Made by a program: the position numbers and the translations under genes
Assembly: GCA_035528235.1 (NCBI GenBank)
Contig: DATKZB010000096.1
Span: 1-16,074 of the forward strand
Direction: 5' to 3'
DNA: 16,074 nucleotides
Source: DATKZB01 sp035528235
GTDB taxonomy: Bacteria; Planctomycetota; Phycisphaerae; FEN-1346
Shown here: piece by piece, positions 1 to 7,146 of the stretch
How positions within the stretch are numbered: the first letter of the stretch is position 1
How the letters are laid out: every line of letters starts with the position of its first letter
The notes under the pieces: model-generated
What the model was told of the DNA's origin: nothing
What the model saw: the letters and a program-made list of their open reading frames with translations, nothing else
The model's database searches: none

Positions 1-724
1 ACGTGCCGTCGCGCACCGGCAACGCCGGCCACAGCGGCAGGAGGAACCCGAACTCGGCGCCGTTTTCGTCGGCGATGTCGATGGCCTCACGCTGCGCCGC
101 CAGGGGCGTGACCTCGCGCATGGCGTGCATGAACCCGTCCATCAGTTTCGTGCATTCCCAGAGGACGCCGTTGTCGTACTGAAGGTACTCGGGCCAGTTG
201 ACGGCGGCGACGATGTCGGCCAGTTTCCCGATGAACTTCTGCTCGGAGGTGGCGTTGCCTACCACCAGGAACATGGATTTGCTGGGCGGATCGTCCTTCG
301 CGTCGGGGTCTGCCAGTTTCACGTCCACCGGAATATCGCGCCCGGCCTTCGAGGAGCCGAGGTTCTGCAGAAGATCGTCGATGCACTCGGCCGCAGGGGG
401 CGTCACCGTCTCCAACGTATCCAGCAGGACGATGAGGCTCAGCAGTTGCGTCTCGGCCACGTTGCACATGGCGATGACGTTCAGGCCCCGGGCATACCAG
501 GCGGCGCCCCCGGCGGCCACGGCGTCGGCGGCGCTCTGCATCTGGACCTTGTGGTTGAGTTTCTCGCCGCTGTTCAGAATCAGGAACAGAAGGCCCGCCA
601 GCAGGAAGAAGAACAGGACCACCACATAAATCGCCTGGCCGCACTCACATCGATGGAGCCGGCCAAACGGGGCCGCGCCGCGCCGCAGCGCCGACCCTCG
701 CGCCCGTGGGCATGAGCCGAGCAT
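1..724 (-). CDS. TadG/Tad-like pilus-assembly membrane protein, partial (3' end outside window)
   Basis: An open frame of 241 codons starts at ATG 724-722 and leaves the window with no stop. The start is well supported: GAGGTGA at 734-728 is a good ribosome binding site three bases upstream, and it overlaps the TGA stop (735-733) of the kinase, so the two genes are probably translationally coupled. A basic N-terminus is followed by one hydrophobic helix (about residues 31-50, IYVVVLFFFLLAGLLFLIL). Then comes QMQSAADAVAAGGAAWYARG (residues 61-80), which is the Tad-domain pattern in which a run of Ala-rich 'Q.AADA.A.AGA' follows the membrane helix. TadG-like proteins are exported, membrane-anchored minor components of Flp/Tad pili. 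The rest of the visible chain, up to about residue 241, looks soluble and has no motif I recognise. The family assignment rests on the N-terminal pattern and the operon context; exact function is inference. Confidence 0.72.
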   Translation of the reverse strand, partial: MLGSCPRARGSALRRGAAPFGRLHRCECGQAIYVVVLFFFLLAGLLFLILNSGEKLNHKVQMQSAADAVAAGGAAWYARGLNVIAMCNVAETQLLSLIVLLDTLETVTPPAAECIDDLLQNLGSSKAGRDIPVDVKLADPDAKDDPPSKSMFLVVGNATSEQKFIGKLADIVAAVNWPEYLQYDNGVLWECTKLMDGFMHAMREVTPLAAQREAIDIADENGAEFGFLLPLWPALPVRDGT

Positions 725-732
725 GGGTCACC

Positions 733-3372
733 TCAATCCTTCTTCTTCTTGTCCCGATCGGCAATCAGCAGTTCGACCTGCTGAAGAACCGCCTGGACCT
801 CGATGGTATCCTTGGCGCGCTGGGCAATCATGAGGACCGACCGGGCCTGGTCCAGTTGCATGTCCTTCAGGTACGACTTGCCCTGGCCGAGGTAGCGGCG
901 GTAGTTCGCCTCGACGATCAGATCCCGCACTTCCTCGGTATCCATCACCTTCTGGGCCCTTTGGAAGGACTCGAGGGCCTTGACGTAGTTGATTTGCCTC
1001 AGCAACTCCTTGCCCAGGTCCAGGTGGGTGTAGTACTGGCGGCTCGTGTTGATCCGCTCGATGAGGGCGTTGACCTCGCTGGAGTCTTTGTAGCCCCGGG
1101 CCTCGGTGGCAAGGCGTTCGGCCTCGCCGAAACTCTTCTGCTTCAGGGCGTCGGCGGCCAGCGCCATGGCCTTCTGGTACCGGGCCTCGTTAATCTGGGC
1201 CTCGATCTTGGTCTTCAGGTCGGTTTCGCTGGGGTCGAGGAGTTTGAGGGCCTCCTGGTAACTGTTGACGGCCTGGTCCCACTCGGCCTGCCCCATGGCG
1301 GTCTTGCCGGCCTTCATGTAACTGTCGAGTTGCTGCTGCCGGCCGGCGCGCTTCAGGGCGGCCAGGGCGTCGCCGTGGTTCGGATTGAGGCCGATGACCT
1401 TGGTCCAGATTTCAATGGCCTCTTTGAGGAGGCCGTTCTTTTCCAGGGTCCGCGCCTGGGCGGCCAGTTCCTCGGCGGCGGCGTTGTTCATGGCGGTCCG
1501 GACGGCCTCGGAGGGCTTGAGTTTCATGATCTCGGCGTAGAAGGTGCGGGCGTCGGCCCACTTGCCGTCGGCCGCGGCCTTCTGCGCGAGTTTCAGGAGT
1601 TTGATGTAGTCTTTCTCGACCTCGACCATCTTCAGGAGACCGTCGACCTCGGACCCGGGTCGGATTTTCTTGGCGGCCTCGAACGCCACCAGGGCGGCGT
1701 CGAGGTTCGTCCGCTTGAAGTGCTCCTTGCCCTCGTCGACGAGGCGGTTGTATTCACCCATGTCCCGCTTCTCGCGGTACTCGGCGATGAGGTCGTTGAG
1801 GTCGAGTTCGGCGTACTTGGCCTGGAGGTCGGTCAGCAGCGTGATGGCCTGCTCGTAGCTGCCGGCCTTGGCCGCCAGTTCCACCTCCTTCATGACCTGG
1901 TCTTTGTCCTGCTCCTTGTTGAAGCGGTGCTTGAAGTCGGTTACCCAGGTGGGCGAGACGCCGAAGTCCTGGGCGGCGATGTTGGCATTGGTGTCGGCCT
2001 TCTTCCACTCCTTCTTCTCCAGCGCGTCCTCGGCCCGCGCCATCATCTCATACTGCTTGGCGGTCACCATCATGGACTTGAGTTTGCGGAACCTCTCGGT
2101 CCGCGAGATATCCGTGAACTTCTGTGCGGCAAGGGTCCACTCGCTCCGGTTCCAGAGGTCGTGGGCCTCCGCCAGCATCGCCCGGGCCTCGCCCTCGAGT
2201 TCGGCGGTCTCGTAGTGGTTCCAGATTATGAGGCCGGCGGCGGCCAGGATGAGCGGCCCGCCGATGACGGCGGCCCAGAAGACGGCCCGTTTCCACGTCC
2301 ACTTCGCCACGGGAAGCGCCGCGGTCTTCTCGCCGCTCTCGGCGGGTGGCCCGGCACCGGGCCGGGCGACCTCGCCGGCCTGTCCGGCCTTCGGCGAGCC
2401 GGCCGGCCGGACCGTCGGCGACGCCACGCCCGCCGCATCGGCCTCGATCTCCTTTTCGAGCGACTCCGAATCGGTGACCGAGATGCTCTTGCCCTGGACG
2501 TGCATGACGAAGATTCGCCTGAGCCACTTGATGATCTGCTCGGACGAGGCGAACCGCCGCGACGGGTCCTTCTCCATCATGCGTTCGACGATCTTGGCGA
2601 CCAGCGGCGGAACGCCCGGCTGGAGGTCCCGCAGCGCGGGCGGCTTCAGCGCCGGATTCGAGTGCCAGTGCATCCAGCGGACCTGCTGGGCCCGCTCGTC
2701 GCGCAGGACGTCGCGGAACGCCTCGGCGAACTTCTCCGGCCCGACGAGCATCTCGTAGGCAATCATACCGAGGCTGTACAGGTCGGCCCGGGCATCGACC
2801 GGCACGCCGGTGAACATCTCGGGCGCCATGTACTTGGTCGTGCCCATCGGCAGACTGGTCTTGCCGCCCGAGTGCCCGATGAGGCCGAAATCGGTGATCT
2901 TGAGGGCCCCGTCCTTGGCCATCATGATATTGGACGGCGACAGGTCGCGGTGGACGATGCCCCGGGAGTGCATCGCCTTCAGGCCCAGGGCCGTCGAGAG
3001 CAGCACCCCCAGGCTCGTCTGGAGCGGCACGGGGCCACGGTCCATCAGCACCCTCAGCGTCGTCCCCTCGACGCACTCCATCACCAGGTACAGTTGCCCT
3101 TCCTGCTGGATGAGTTCGTGGACGTTGACGATGTTGGCCTGCGACGACGAGAGTTTGGCCAGCGTCTGGGCCTCGGTGCGGAACCGTTCGAGGAACCGCT
3201 CGTCCTGCGCCAGGTGCGGCGCGATCTGCTTGATGGCCACGTACCGGTCGAGCGAGGGGTCGTACGCCCTGTAAATGATGGCCATTCCCCCGGTAGCGAG
3301 TTGCTCGCGAACCTCGTACTTACCGAGTTTGGCGCCGGGCTTCAGGGAACCCGCAAAAGGCTTCTCAGGCAT
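733..3372 (-). CDS. Transmembrane Ser/Thr protein kinase with C-terminal TPR-like exported region
   Basis: 879 aa. Residues 18-289 form a Hanks-type kinase domain: glycine loop ATGGMAIIY (26-34), VAIK lysine K48, αC glutamate E67, catalytic loop HRDLSPSN (141-148), DFG (161-163), MAPEM (182-186) and DLYSLG (197-202). The usual catalytic-loop Lys (HRDLKP) is Ser145 here, a variant seen in other bacterial kinases; HRD, Asn148, DFG and K48 are intact, so activity is plausible. A Pro/Ala-rich linker (about 315-355) leads to one membrane helix (about 363-384). Residues 385-879 are helical and repeated (patterns such as YEQAITLL, WDQAVNSYQEALKL, YVKALESFQRA), consistent with TPR-type repeats outside the cytoplasm. 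It sits between TadE and the TadG-like gene, so it probably senses or regulates the pilus system (inference). ATG start; a weak GGGAGA lies 11 bases upstream. Confidence 0.93.
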   Translation of the reverse strand: MPEKPFAGSLKPGAKLGKYEVREQLATGGMAIIYRAYDPSLDRYVAIKQIAPHLAQDERFLERFRTEAQTLAKLSSSQANIVNVHELIQQEGQLYLVMECVEGTTLRVLMDRGPVPLQTSLGVLLSTALGLKAMHSRGIVHRDLSPSNIMMAKDGALKITDFGLIGHSGGKTSLPMGTTKYMAPEMFTGVPVDARADLYSLGMIAYEMLVGPEKFAEAFRDVLRDERAQQVRWMHWHSNPALKPPALRDLQPGVPPLVAKIVERMMEKDPSRRFASSEQIIKWLRRIFVMHVQGKSISVTDSESLEKEIEADAAGVASPTVRPAGSPKAGQAGEVARPGAGPPAESGEKTAALPVAKWTWKRAVFWAAVIGGPLILAAAGLIIWNHYETAELEGEARAMLAEAHDLWNRSEWTLAAQKFTDISRTERFRKLKSMMVTAKQYEMMARAEDALEKKEWKKADTNANIAAQDFGVSPTWVTDFKHRFNKEQDKDQVMKEVELAAKAGSYEQAITLLTDLQAKYAELDLNDLIAEYREKRDMGEYNRLVDEGKEHFKRTNLDAALVAFEAAKKIRPGSEVDGLLKMVEVEKDYIKLLKLAQKAAADGKWADARTFYAEIMKLKPSEAVRTAMNNAAAEELAAQARTLEKNGLLKEAIEIWTKVIGLNPNHGDALAALKRAGRQQQLDSYMKAGKTAMGQAEWDQAVNSYQEALKLLDPSETDLKTKIEAQINEARYQKAMALAADALKQKSFGEAERLATEARGYKDSSEVNALIERINTSRQYYTHLDLGKELLRQINYVKALESFQRAQKVMDTEEVRDLIVEANYRRYLGQGKSYLKDMQLDQARSVLMIAQRAKDTIEVQAVLQQVELLIADRDKKKKD

Positions 3373-3437
3373 CGCGGTTGGTGTCTCCCGTGTCGGTGCT
3401 CACTCTATTCCACGCATGCATCGGCCGTGGCGGGGGC

Positions 3438-4535
3438 TCAGCCCGACGGCCGCAGTTCCGGCCCGCCCTCGTTCGAGAGGCTGCCCACGACCCGAATCTG
3501 GGCGGCGAAGTTTCTGCCCTCAAGGCCCTCGACCGTAATCTCATCGCCCAAGAACCGCGAGGCATAGGGCACTTCGAGCAGAAACTGGTACGTCAGTTTG
3601 ACGTCCAGCATCTCCCAATACCAGTAGTCCCAGATGGGCAGGTCGCGGTGGCAGAAGGGGCAGTACGGCTCGTAGTCCCATCCCCACTGGGTCCACTCGT
3701 CGCGGCGATGGTGGCGGTAGGGGCAGTCGGGGTCGGGGTTGCCGTCCTGCCAGTGGTCGGGGGGTGCGAGTTCGATCATGGTAATCGGCATCGACCCGCC
3801 GGACGATCCGCTACTTCCGCCCGACGCGCCGCCGCCCAGTCTGGTGCACATCCCGTCGGCGTAGGCGTACTGCGCCGCGACACGGCGAAGCCACCCCGGC
3901 GTCTCGCCGCTCTCGCTCAAGCCCATCACCTGCCGCGTCTGGGCCACCACCATGTCCTCGGCGCCGGGCAGGAAATCATCGCCGATGCCCGCGCCCGTCG
4001 TCTCCAGCGACGCGCTGATGGGCACCAGCGCCAGGACGGCGGCGCGGCGGATCATCTCGCGCTTCTGGGAGATGCCCTGGTCCGGCGAATAGACCAGGTT
4101 CCGCGACTCGTCGTTGATCTCCATCGGCACCACCACCGTCGCCATCCGGGCCGCGGCGAACGCCGCGTAGTGGACGACCATGTTGGCGTTGAACAGCAGG
4201 GCCGCCTGCGTGACCGTCAGGAAGATCATCAGCCCCAGCGGAAAGACGAACGCCATCTCGATGGCCGCCGTGCCGCCCTGGTCCACGTGGAGGCCCCGCC
4301 GCGAGGCCACGAGGCGCGGCCGCACGCGGACCAGCAGCGCCACCAGCAGCCCCAGCACCAGCACGCCGCCTGCCATCAGGACCGCGCAGCGGACGGCCAA
4401 CGGGCTCGCGGCCGCCGCAGTCAACCATTGCGGCGCCCGGCTGGCCGCCTTGACCACCAGGGCGACGATGCCGACCATCGCCAGCGCGCTGGCCGCCGCC
4501 AGCACCGCCAACTCTCGTTTTCCTGTGGCTTTCAT
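3438..4535 (-). CDS. tadE: TadE-like pseudopilin with two extra N-terminal membrane helices
   Basis: 365 aa from ATG 4535, chosen because AAGGAAA lies four bases upstream; an in-frame ATG at 4598 has no ribosome binding site and would overlap the upstream gene. The TadE signature is QGGTAAIEMAFVFPLGLMIF (residues 86-105): a Gly88|Thr89 prepilin-peptidase-type junction with Glu93 at +5 and a hydrophobic helix (about 91-113). TadE proteins are minor pseudopilins of Tad pili. Two things are unusual. About 88 residues with two further hydrophobic helices (about 9-30 and 48-70) precede the junction, where TadE normally has a short leader. Downstream, a Ser/Gly linker (234-248) leads to a Trp/Tyr-rich segment with Cys271, His275, His276, Cys292, Cys295 and His296, a possible metal site. 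The preceding prepilin peptidase gene ends 34 bases upstream. Family is fairly secure from the motif and the context; the added parts have no assigned role. Confidence 0.78.
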   Translation of the reverse strand: MKATGKRELAVLAAASALAMVGIVALVVKAASRAPQWLTAAAASPLAVRCAVLMAGGVLVLGLLVALLVRVRPRLVASRRGLHVDQGGTAAIEMAFVFPLGLMIFLTVTQAALLFNANMVVHYAAFAAARMATVVVPMEINDESRNLVYSPDQGISQKREMIRRAAVLALVPISASLETTGAGIGDDFLPGAEDMVVAQTRQVMGLSESGETPGWLRRVAAQYAYADGMCTRLGGGASGGSSGSSGGSMPITMIELAPPDHWQDGNPDPDCPYRHHRRDEWTQWGWDYEPYCPFCHRDLPIWDYWYWEMLDVKLTYQFLLEVPYASRFLGDEITVEGLEGRNFAAQIRVVGSLSNEGGPELRPSG

Positions 4536-4569
4536 CGGCTTTCCTTGGCCTCCGACTCGCCCGGGCGTC

Positions 4570-5178
4570 TCAGACACCGAGGAGGCGCCCCGCGCCATCC
4601 CAGAGCGAACCGCCGATCAGGTCCTCCGCCAGGAACCACAGCGTCCCCACGCACACCGCAAAACCGAACGGGACGCGGAACGTATCGGCCGGGACGGCAT
4701 CGCGCATCTTGGCGCCCGGCAGCGGGAGGATGCGGACGGCCAGCCACAACTTCCGCAGGACCCTCTGCGTGTCGCCCCGCCAGATCATCAGGATCAATCC
4801 CACGGCCGCTGCCGCCAGGAATGAATAAAACACCGCGTGCAGGGCCGGGTAGTCGCCGCCGCGGTGCCAACCCAGGAACGCTCCGACGGCGGCCATCAGT
4901 TTCACGTCGCCGCCGCCCATTCCGCCGAACAGGTACGCGATGAACAGGACGCCAAACCCGAAACCGAAGCCCAGGACGTGGTCGATCAGACCGTCCCAGG
5001 CTTCACCGCCGGTGGCACCCCGGGCGGCCCCCAGCGCCAAACCGACGCCGATGGCGGGGTAGGTCAGCCAGTTAAACACCTTCCCCCGCCGCAGGTCACT
5101 TACGGCGGCCACGATCAGCACCACCGCCAGACCCACAATGGACAACCCATCCCAGACCGAAAGCCGTTCCCAGTTCAC
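4570..5178 (-). CDS. cpaA: A24-family prepilin peptidase (TadV/CpaA type)
   Basis: 202 aa, the length of the short Tad-type prepilin peptidases that lack the N-terminal methylase domain. The two catalytic aspartates are visible: Asp28 in AAVSDLRRGKVFNW and Asp91 in GGMGGGDVKLM, the latter being the GxGD hallmark of the family. The chain is strongly hydrophobic with about six membrane segments. It would cleave the leader peptides of the two pilins and the TadE/TadG-like proteins on the cytoplasmic face of the inner membrane. The start is GTG 5178, supported by GGGGAGG directly upstream. That binding site and the first base of the start codon lie in a 7-bp GC hairpin (see 5178-5206). It is the gene between the pilins and tadE. 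Confidence 0.88.
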   Translation of the reverse strand: MNWERLSVWDGLSIVGLAVVLIVAAVSDLRRGKVFNWLTYPAIGVGLALGAARGATGGEAWDGLIDHVLGFGFGFGVLFIAYLFGGMGGGDVKLMAAVGAFLGWHRGGDYPALHAVFYSFLAAAAVGLILMIWRGDTQRVLRKLWLAVRILPLPGAKMRDAVPADTFRVPFGFAVCVGTLWFLAEDLIGGSLWDGAGRLLGV

Positions 5179-5206
5179 CGGCCCTCCCCGTTCCTCGTCG
5201 GGCCGG
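5178..5206 (-). promoter_or_regulatory. Hairpin occluding the prepilin peptidase ribosome binding site
   Basis: On the minus strand CCGGCCC (5206-5200) and GGGCCGG (5184-5178) can form a perfect 7-bp stem around a 15-base loop. The 3' arm takes in part of the GGGGAGG ribosome binding site and the first G of the GTG start. Such a stem could hold peptidase translation below that of the pilins just upstream. It is directly visible, but a 7-bp GC stem is not rare in DNA this GC-rich. Confidence 0.35.
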
Positions 5207-5342
5207 CGTCCACCTGTCTGCCGGCCCGCCTCAAGGAAGCCTCAACGCCTGTGCCGGGGGCGAAGCGTTCCCGCGGCCTGCCGGCCTGCTGCCCAGTGCG
5301 CCGGCACGGGCACACGTGTCGCGACCTCGCAGCCGGTGACGA
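5179..5342 (-). other. 164-bp untranslated gap between pilin and peptidase genes
   Basis: This is the longest non-coding gap inside the pilus operon. Besides the hairpin at its downstream end, it contains GTGCCGG (5251-5257) and CCGGCAC (5301-5307), an inverted repeat with a 43-base interior that itself looks structured. RNA structure after a pilin gene could stabilise the pilin message or attenuate read-through. No promoter or small reading frame with a ribosome binding site was seen. Confidence 0.3.
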
Positions 5343-5564
5343 CTACTGGATGGTTCCGCCGAAGTAGTCGCCCTGGTCCTCGTCGGCCTGGCCCTTGGCA
5401 GACTCCCAGATCTCGATCACCCAGTCCTTGATGCGATCGCGGAAAATGATCAACAGGCCCAGCAAGGGCAGGACGACGGCGGCGATGATGAGGAGTTTCT
5501 CGAGCCCCTCGGCACCGCGCTCGTCCCGGTGCAGCCGTTCCAGACTCCGAATCAGGTACCTCAT
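5343..5564 (-). CDS. Flp-like type IVb pilin
   Basis: 73 aa from ATG 5564. The start is fixed by GGAGGAG six bases upstream; an in-frame GTG at 5582 would put that site inside the coding region. A basic leader ends in HRDERG, followed by AEGLEK, then a hydrophobic helix (about residues 24-41). Cleavage after Gly17 puts Glu22 at +5, the prepilin processing rule, so the mature pilin is about 56 aa. The C-terminal tail is acidic (ADEDQGDYFGG). Lys follows the +5 Glu, where classical Flp pilins have Tyr. It lies 40 bases downstream of a paralogous pilin and shares the HRDERG leader motif with it. It is the better candidate for the major pilin. Confidence 0.8.
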   Translation of the reverse strand: MRYLIRSLERLHRDERGAEGLEKLLIIAAVVLPLLGLLIIFRDRIKDWVIEIWESAKGQADEDQGDYFGGTIQ

Positions 5565-5604
5565 CGTCTGCTCCTCCTTCACTCGGCTTCGCTTGGTTCG
5601 ACCC

Positions 5605-5832
5605 CTAGATGAACGGCCACGTTACGTAGAACGCGACCATCCCGAAGTACTCCGACAACGCATAGAACAGCCTGTAGAACAACGCCATCAGCGGCACGGC
5701 GATGGCCACAAACACCAACGCGTACTCCAGCATGTCGCCGCGCTCGTCCCGATGGAACCGGACCAGCGCCTCGGCGCAGCCGCTGACCCTGCGGCGTACG
5801 CCCTGCCACCGTTGCCTGTTGAACACGCTCAT
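5605..5832 (-). CDS. Flp-like type IVb pilin paralogue
   Basis: 75 aa. It has a basic leader ending in FHRDERG, then DMLEYALVFVAIAVPLMALF (residues 33-52), the Flp-type pattern with the LEYALV core and a single hydrophobic helix, and a hydrophobic C-terminus (YVTWPFI). The Glu-Tyr pair typical of Flp pilins is present. One feature is odd: counted from Gly32 as the last leader residue, Glu36 falls at +4, not +5, whereas cutting before Gly32 would restore +5. The ATG at 5832 has TAGGAA six bases upstream. It follows cpaF by 23 bases. It is probably a pilin or minor pilin of the same fibre as the next gene. Confidence 0.78.
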   Translation of the reverse strand: MSVFNRQRWQGVRRRVSGCAEALVRFHRDERGDMLEYALVFVAIAVPLMALFYRLFYALSEYFGMVAFYVTWPFI

Positions 5833-5855
5833 AGACCGTTCCTACCTGCCATTTC

Positions 5856-7007
5856 CTACTTATCGGCCACCAGGGGTTCGAGGCTTGGCAAGTTCGGTAT
5901 CTCGCTCTGCACGGGCACCTCGTCGCGGAAGACGAGTTTGGCCCCGGTCCACTCCAGCGAAGCCTTTGCCAGTTCCCGCACGCCCGGCGGCAGGCGCAGC
6001 ACGAAGAGGTCTTCCACCTGGTACTGGCCGCGGGTGTCCAGGGGCAAGACCTGGGCAATCTGCACCACGCGGCGGGACCCGTCGGAAAACCGCATCATCT
6101 GGATGATGACGTGGATGGCCGAGGCCACCTGGGCCCGCAAGGCCGGCAGCGGAATGTCCACGTTGCTCATCAGGGCCATCGTTTCGAGGCGGTTCAGCGC
6201 GTCGGGGGCCGAATCGGCGTGCAGGGTCGTCATGGACCCCGCATGGCCGCTCGTCATGGCCTGGATCATGTCCAGCGCCTCGCCGCCGCGACACTCGCCC
6301 ACGATCACCCGGTCCGGCCGCATCCGGAGGCTGTTCCTGAAGAGCTCGCGGATGGTCACCTCGCCCCGGCCGTACCGGTCGGGCGACCGCGATTCCAGGG
6401 TAATGACGTGCGGCTGTTTGAGTTGCAGTTCGCCCGACTCCTCGATGACGACGATGCGGCGGTCGCTGGGAACGTACTCCGACAGGACGTTCAGGAGGCT
6501 CGTCTTGCCACTCGACGTCCCGCCGCTGAGCAGCATGTTCTTCTCGGTGATCGTGCACAGTTGAAGAAAGTCGCGGCTCATGGGCGTCAGGCACCCCGTC
6601 CGGACCAGGAAATCCATGTCGAACGCCTCGCGGGCGAATTTGCGGATCGTAACGACCGTGCCCCGGCGCGAGCACGGGTGCATGGCCACGTGCACGCGGG
6701 ACCCGTCGGGCAGCCGGGCGTCCATCATGGGGATGTCGCGGTTGATGCGTTTGCCCACGAACTGGAGCATGTTGCGGACGGCCGCCATCAGGGCCCCCTC
6801 GCTGGGGAACCGGGCCTCGGTCAGCGACAGCCGGCCCTTGCGCTCGATGTAGACCTCGTCCGGCCCGTTAATCATGACCTCGGTGACCGTCGGGTCGCGC
6901 AGAAACTCGCCGACCGGCTCCAGAAAGTGATAGATCGTCTTCTCGAAGATGTCCTCGAGACGGACCTCCGTACGGGCTTCGGGTTTCTTGGCTTCCGGGG
7001 CAATCAT
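5856..7007 (-). CDS. cpaF: CpaF/TadA secretion ATPase of the Tad pilus
   Basis: 383 aa from ATG 7007; an upstream in-frame GTG at 7031 would add eight residues and neither start has an ideally spaced binding site (GGAAGGG lies 12 bases before the ATG). Motifs of the CpaF family of type II/IV secretion ATPases are all present: Walker A GGTSSGKT (162-169), the acidic VVIEESGE box (186-193), Walker B RVIVGECRGGE (233-243) and the His box TSGHAGSMTTLHA (252-264). The N-terminal region carries TEVMINGPDEVYIERKG (42-58), typical of the family. As a hexamer on the cytoplasmic face it would power Flp pilus assembly. It is the first gene of the minus-strand operon, preceded by a TATAAT box. Confidence 0.95.
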   Translation of the reverse strand: MIAPEAKKPEARTEVRLEDIFEKTIYHFLEPVGEFLRDPTVTEVMINGPDEVYIERKGRLSLTEARFPSEGALMAAVRNMLQFVGKRINRDIPMMDARLPDGSRVHVAMHPCSRRGTVVTIRKFAREAFDMDFLVRTGCLTPMSRDFLQLCTITEKNMLLSGGTSSGKTSLLNVLSEYVPSDRRIVVIEESGELQLKQPHVITLESRSPDRYGRGEVTIRELFRNSLRMRPDRVIVGECRGGEALDMIQAMTSGHAGSMTTLHADSAPDALNRLETMALMSNVDIPLPALRAQVASAIHVIIQMMRFSDGSRRVVQIAQVLPLDTRGQYQVEDLFVLRLPPGVRELAKASLEWTGAKLVFRDEVPVQSEIPNLPSLEPLVADK

Positions 7008-7047
7008 GGCGCAGCCCAACCCTTCCAACACGCATAAACGCTACCTT

Positions 7048-7053
7048 ATTATA
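7048..7053 (-). promoter_or_regulatory. Candidate -10 box for the Tad operon
   Basis: TATAAT on the minus strand, a perfect sigma70-type -10 in very GC-rich surroundings, placed to start transcription near 7041, just ahead of cpaF. The best -35 candidate, TTGTAG, is 20 bases upstream, longer than ideal, so the promoter may be weak or need an activator. Confidence 0.45.
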
Positions 7054-7095
7054 CGCCGAAAGGGCCCGAATCGCTACAACGGTCTTGCGGGGATA

Positions 7096-7119
7096 TTCGG
7101 CCGCCCTGGGAGGGCCGAA
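7096..7119 (-). terminator. Weak hairpin downstream of the Hsp70-like gene
   Basis: TTCGGCC (7096-7102) and GGCCGAA (7113-7119) form a 7-bp stem with a 10-base loop, 28 bases after the Hsp70 stop. There is no clear U-tract on the minus strand, so this is a possible but unproven terminator separating the Hsp70 gene from the pilus operon promoter. Confidence 0.3.
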
Positions 7120-7146
7120 AACGGCCTTCGGGGGGACGGGGGCAGG

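Noticed and set aside
125..715. Plus-strand frames at the left edge
   Set aside because: The minus strand is open across 1-724 with a membrane helix, a Tad-type motif and a good ribosome binding site coupled to the kinase stop; the plus-strand frames have none of these.
706..3567. A 953-codon open frame on the plus strand
   Set aside because: It lies antisense to the kinase gene. Its translation is Leu/Gly/Val/Asp-rich with no domain, whereas the minus strand shows a complete kinase. Long antisense frames are expected at this GC content.
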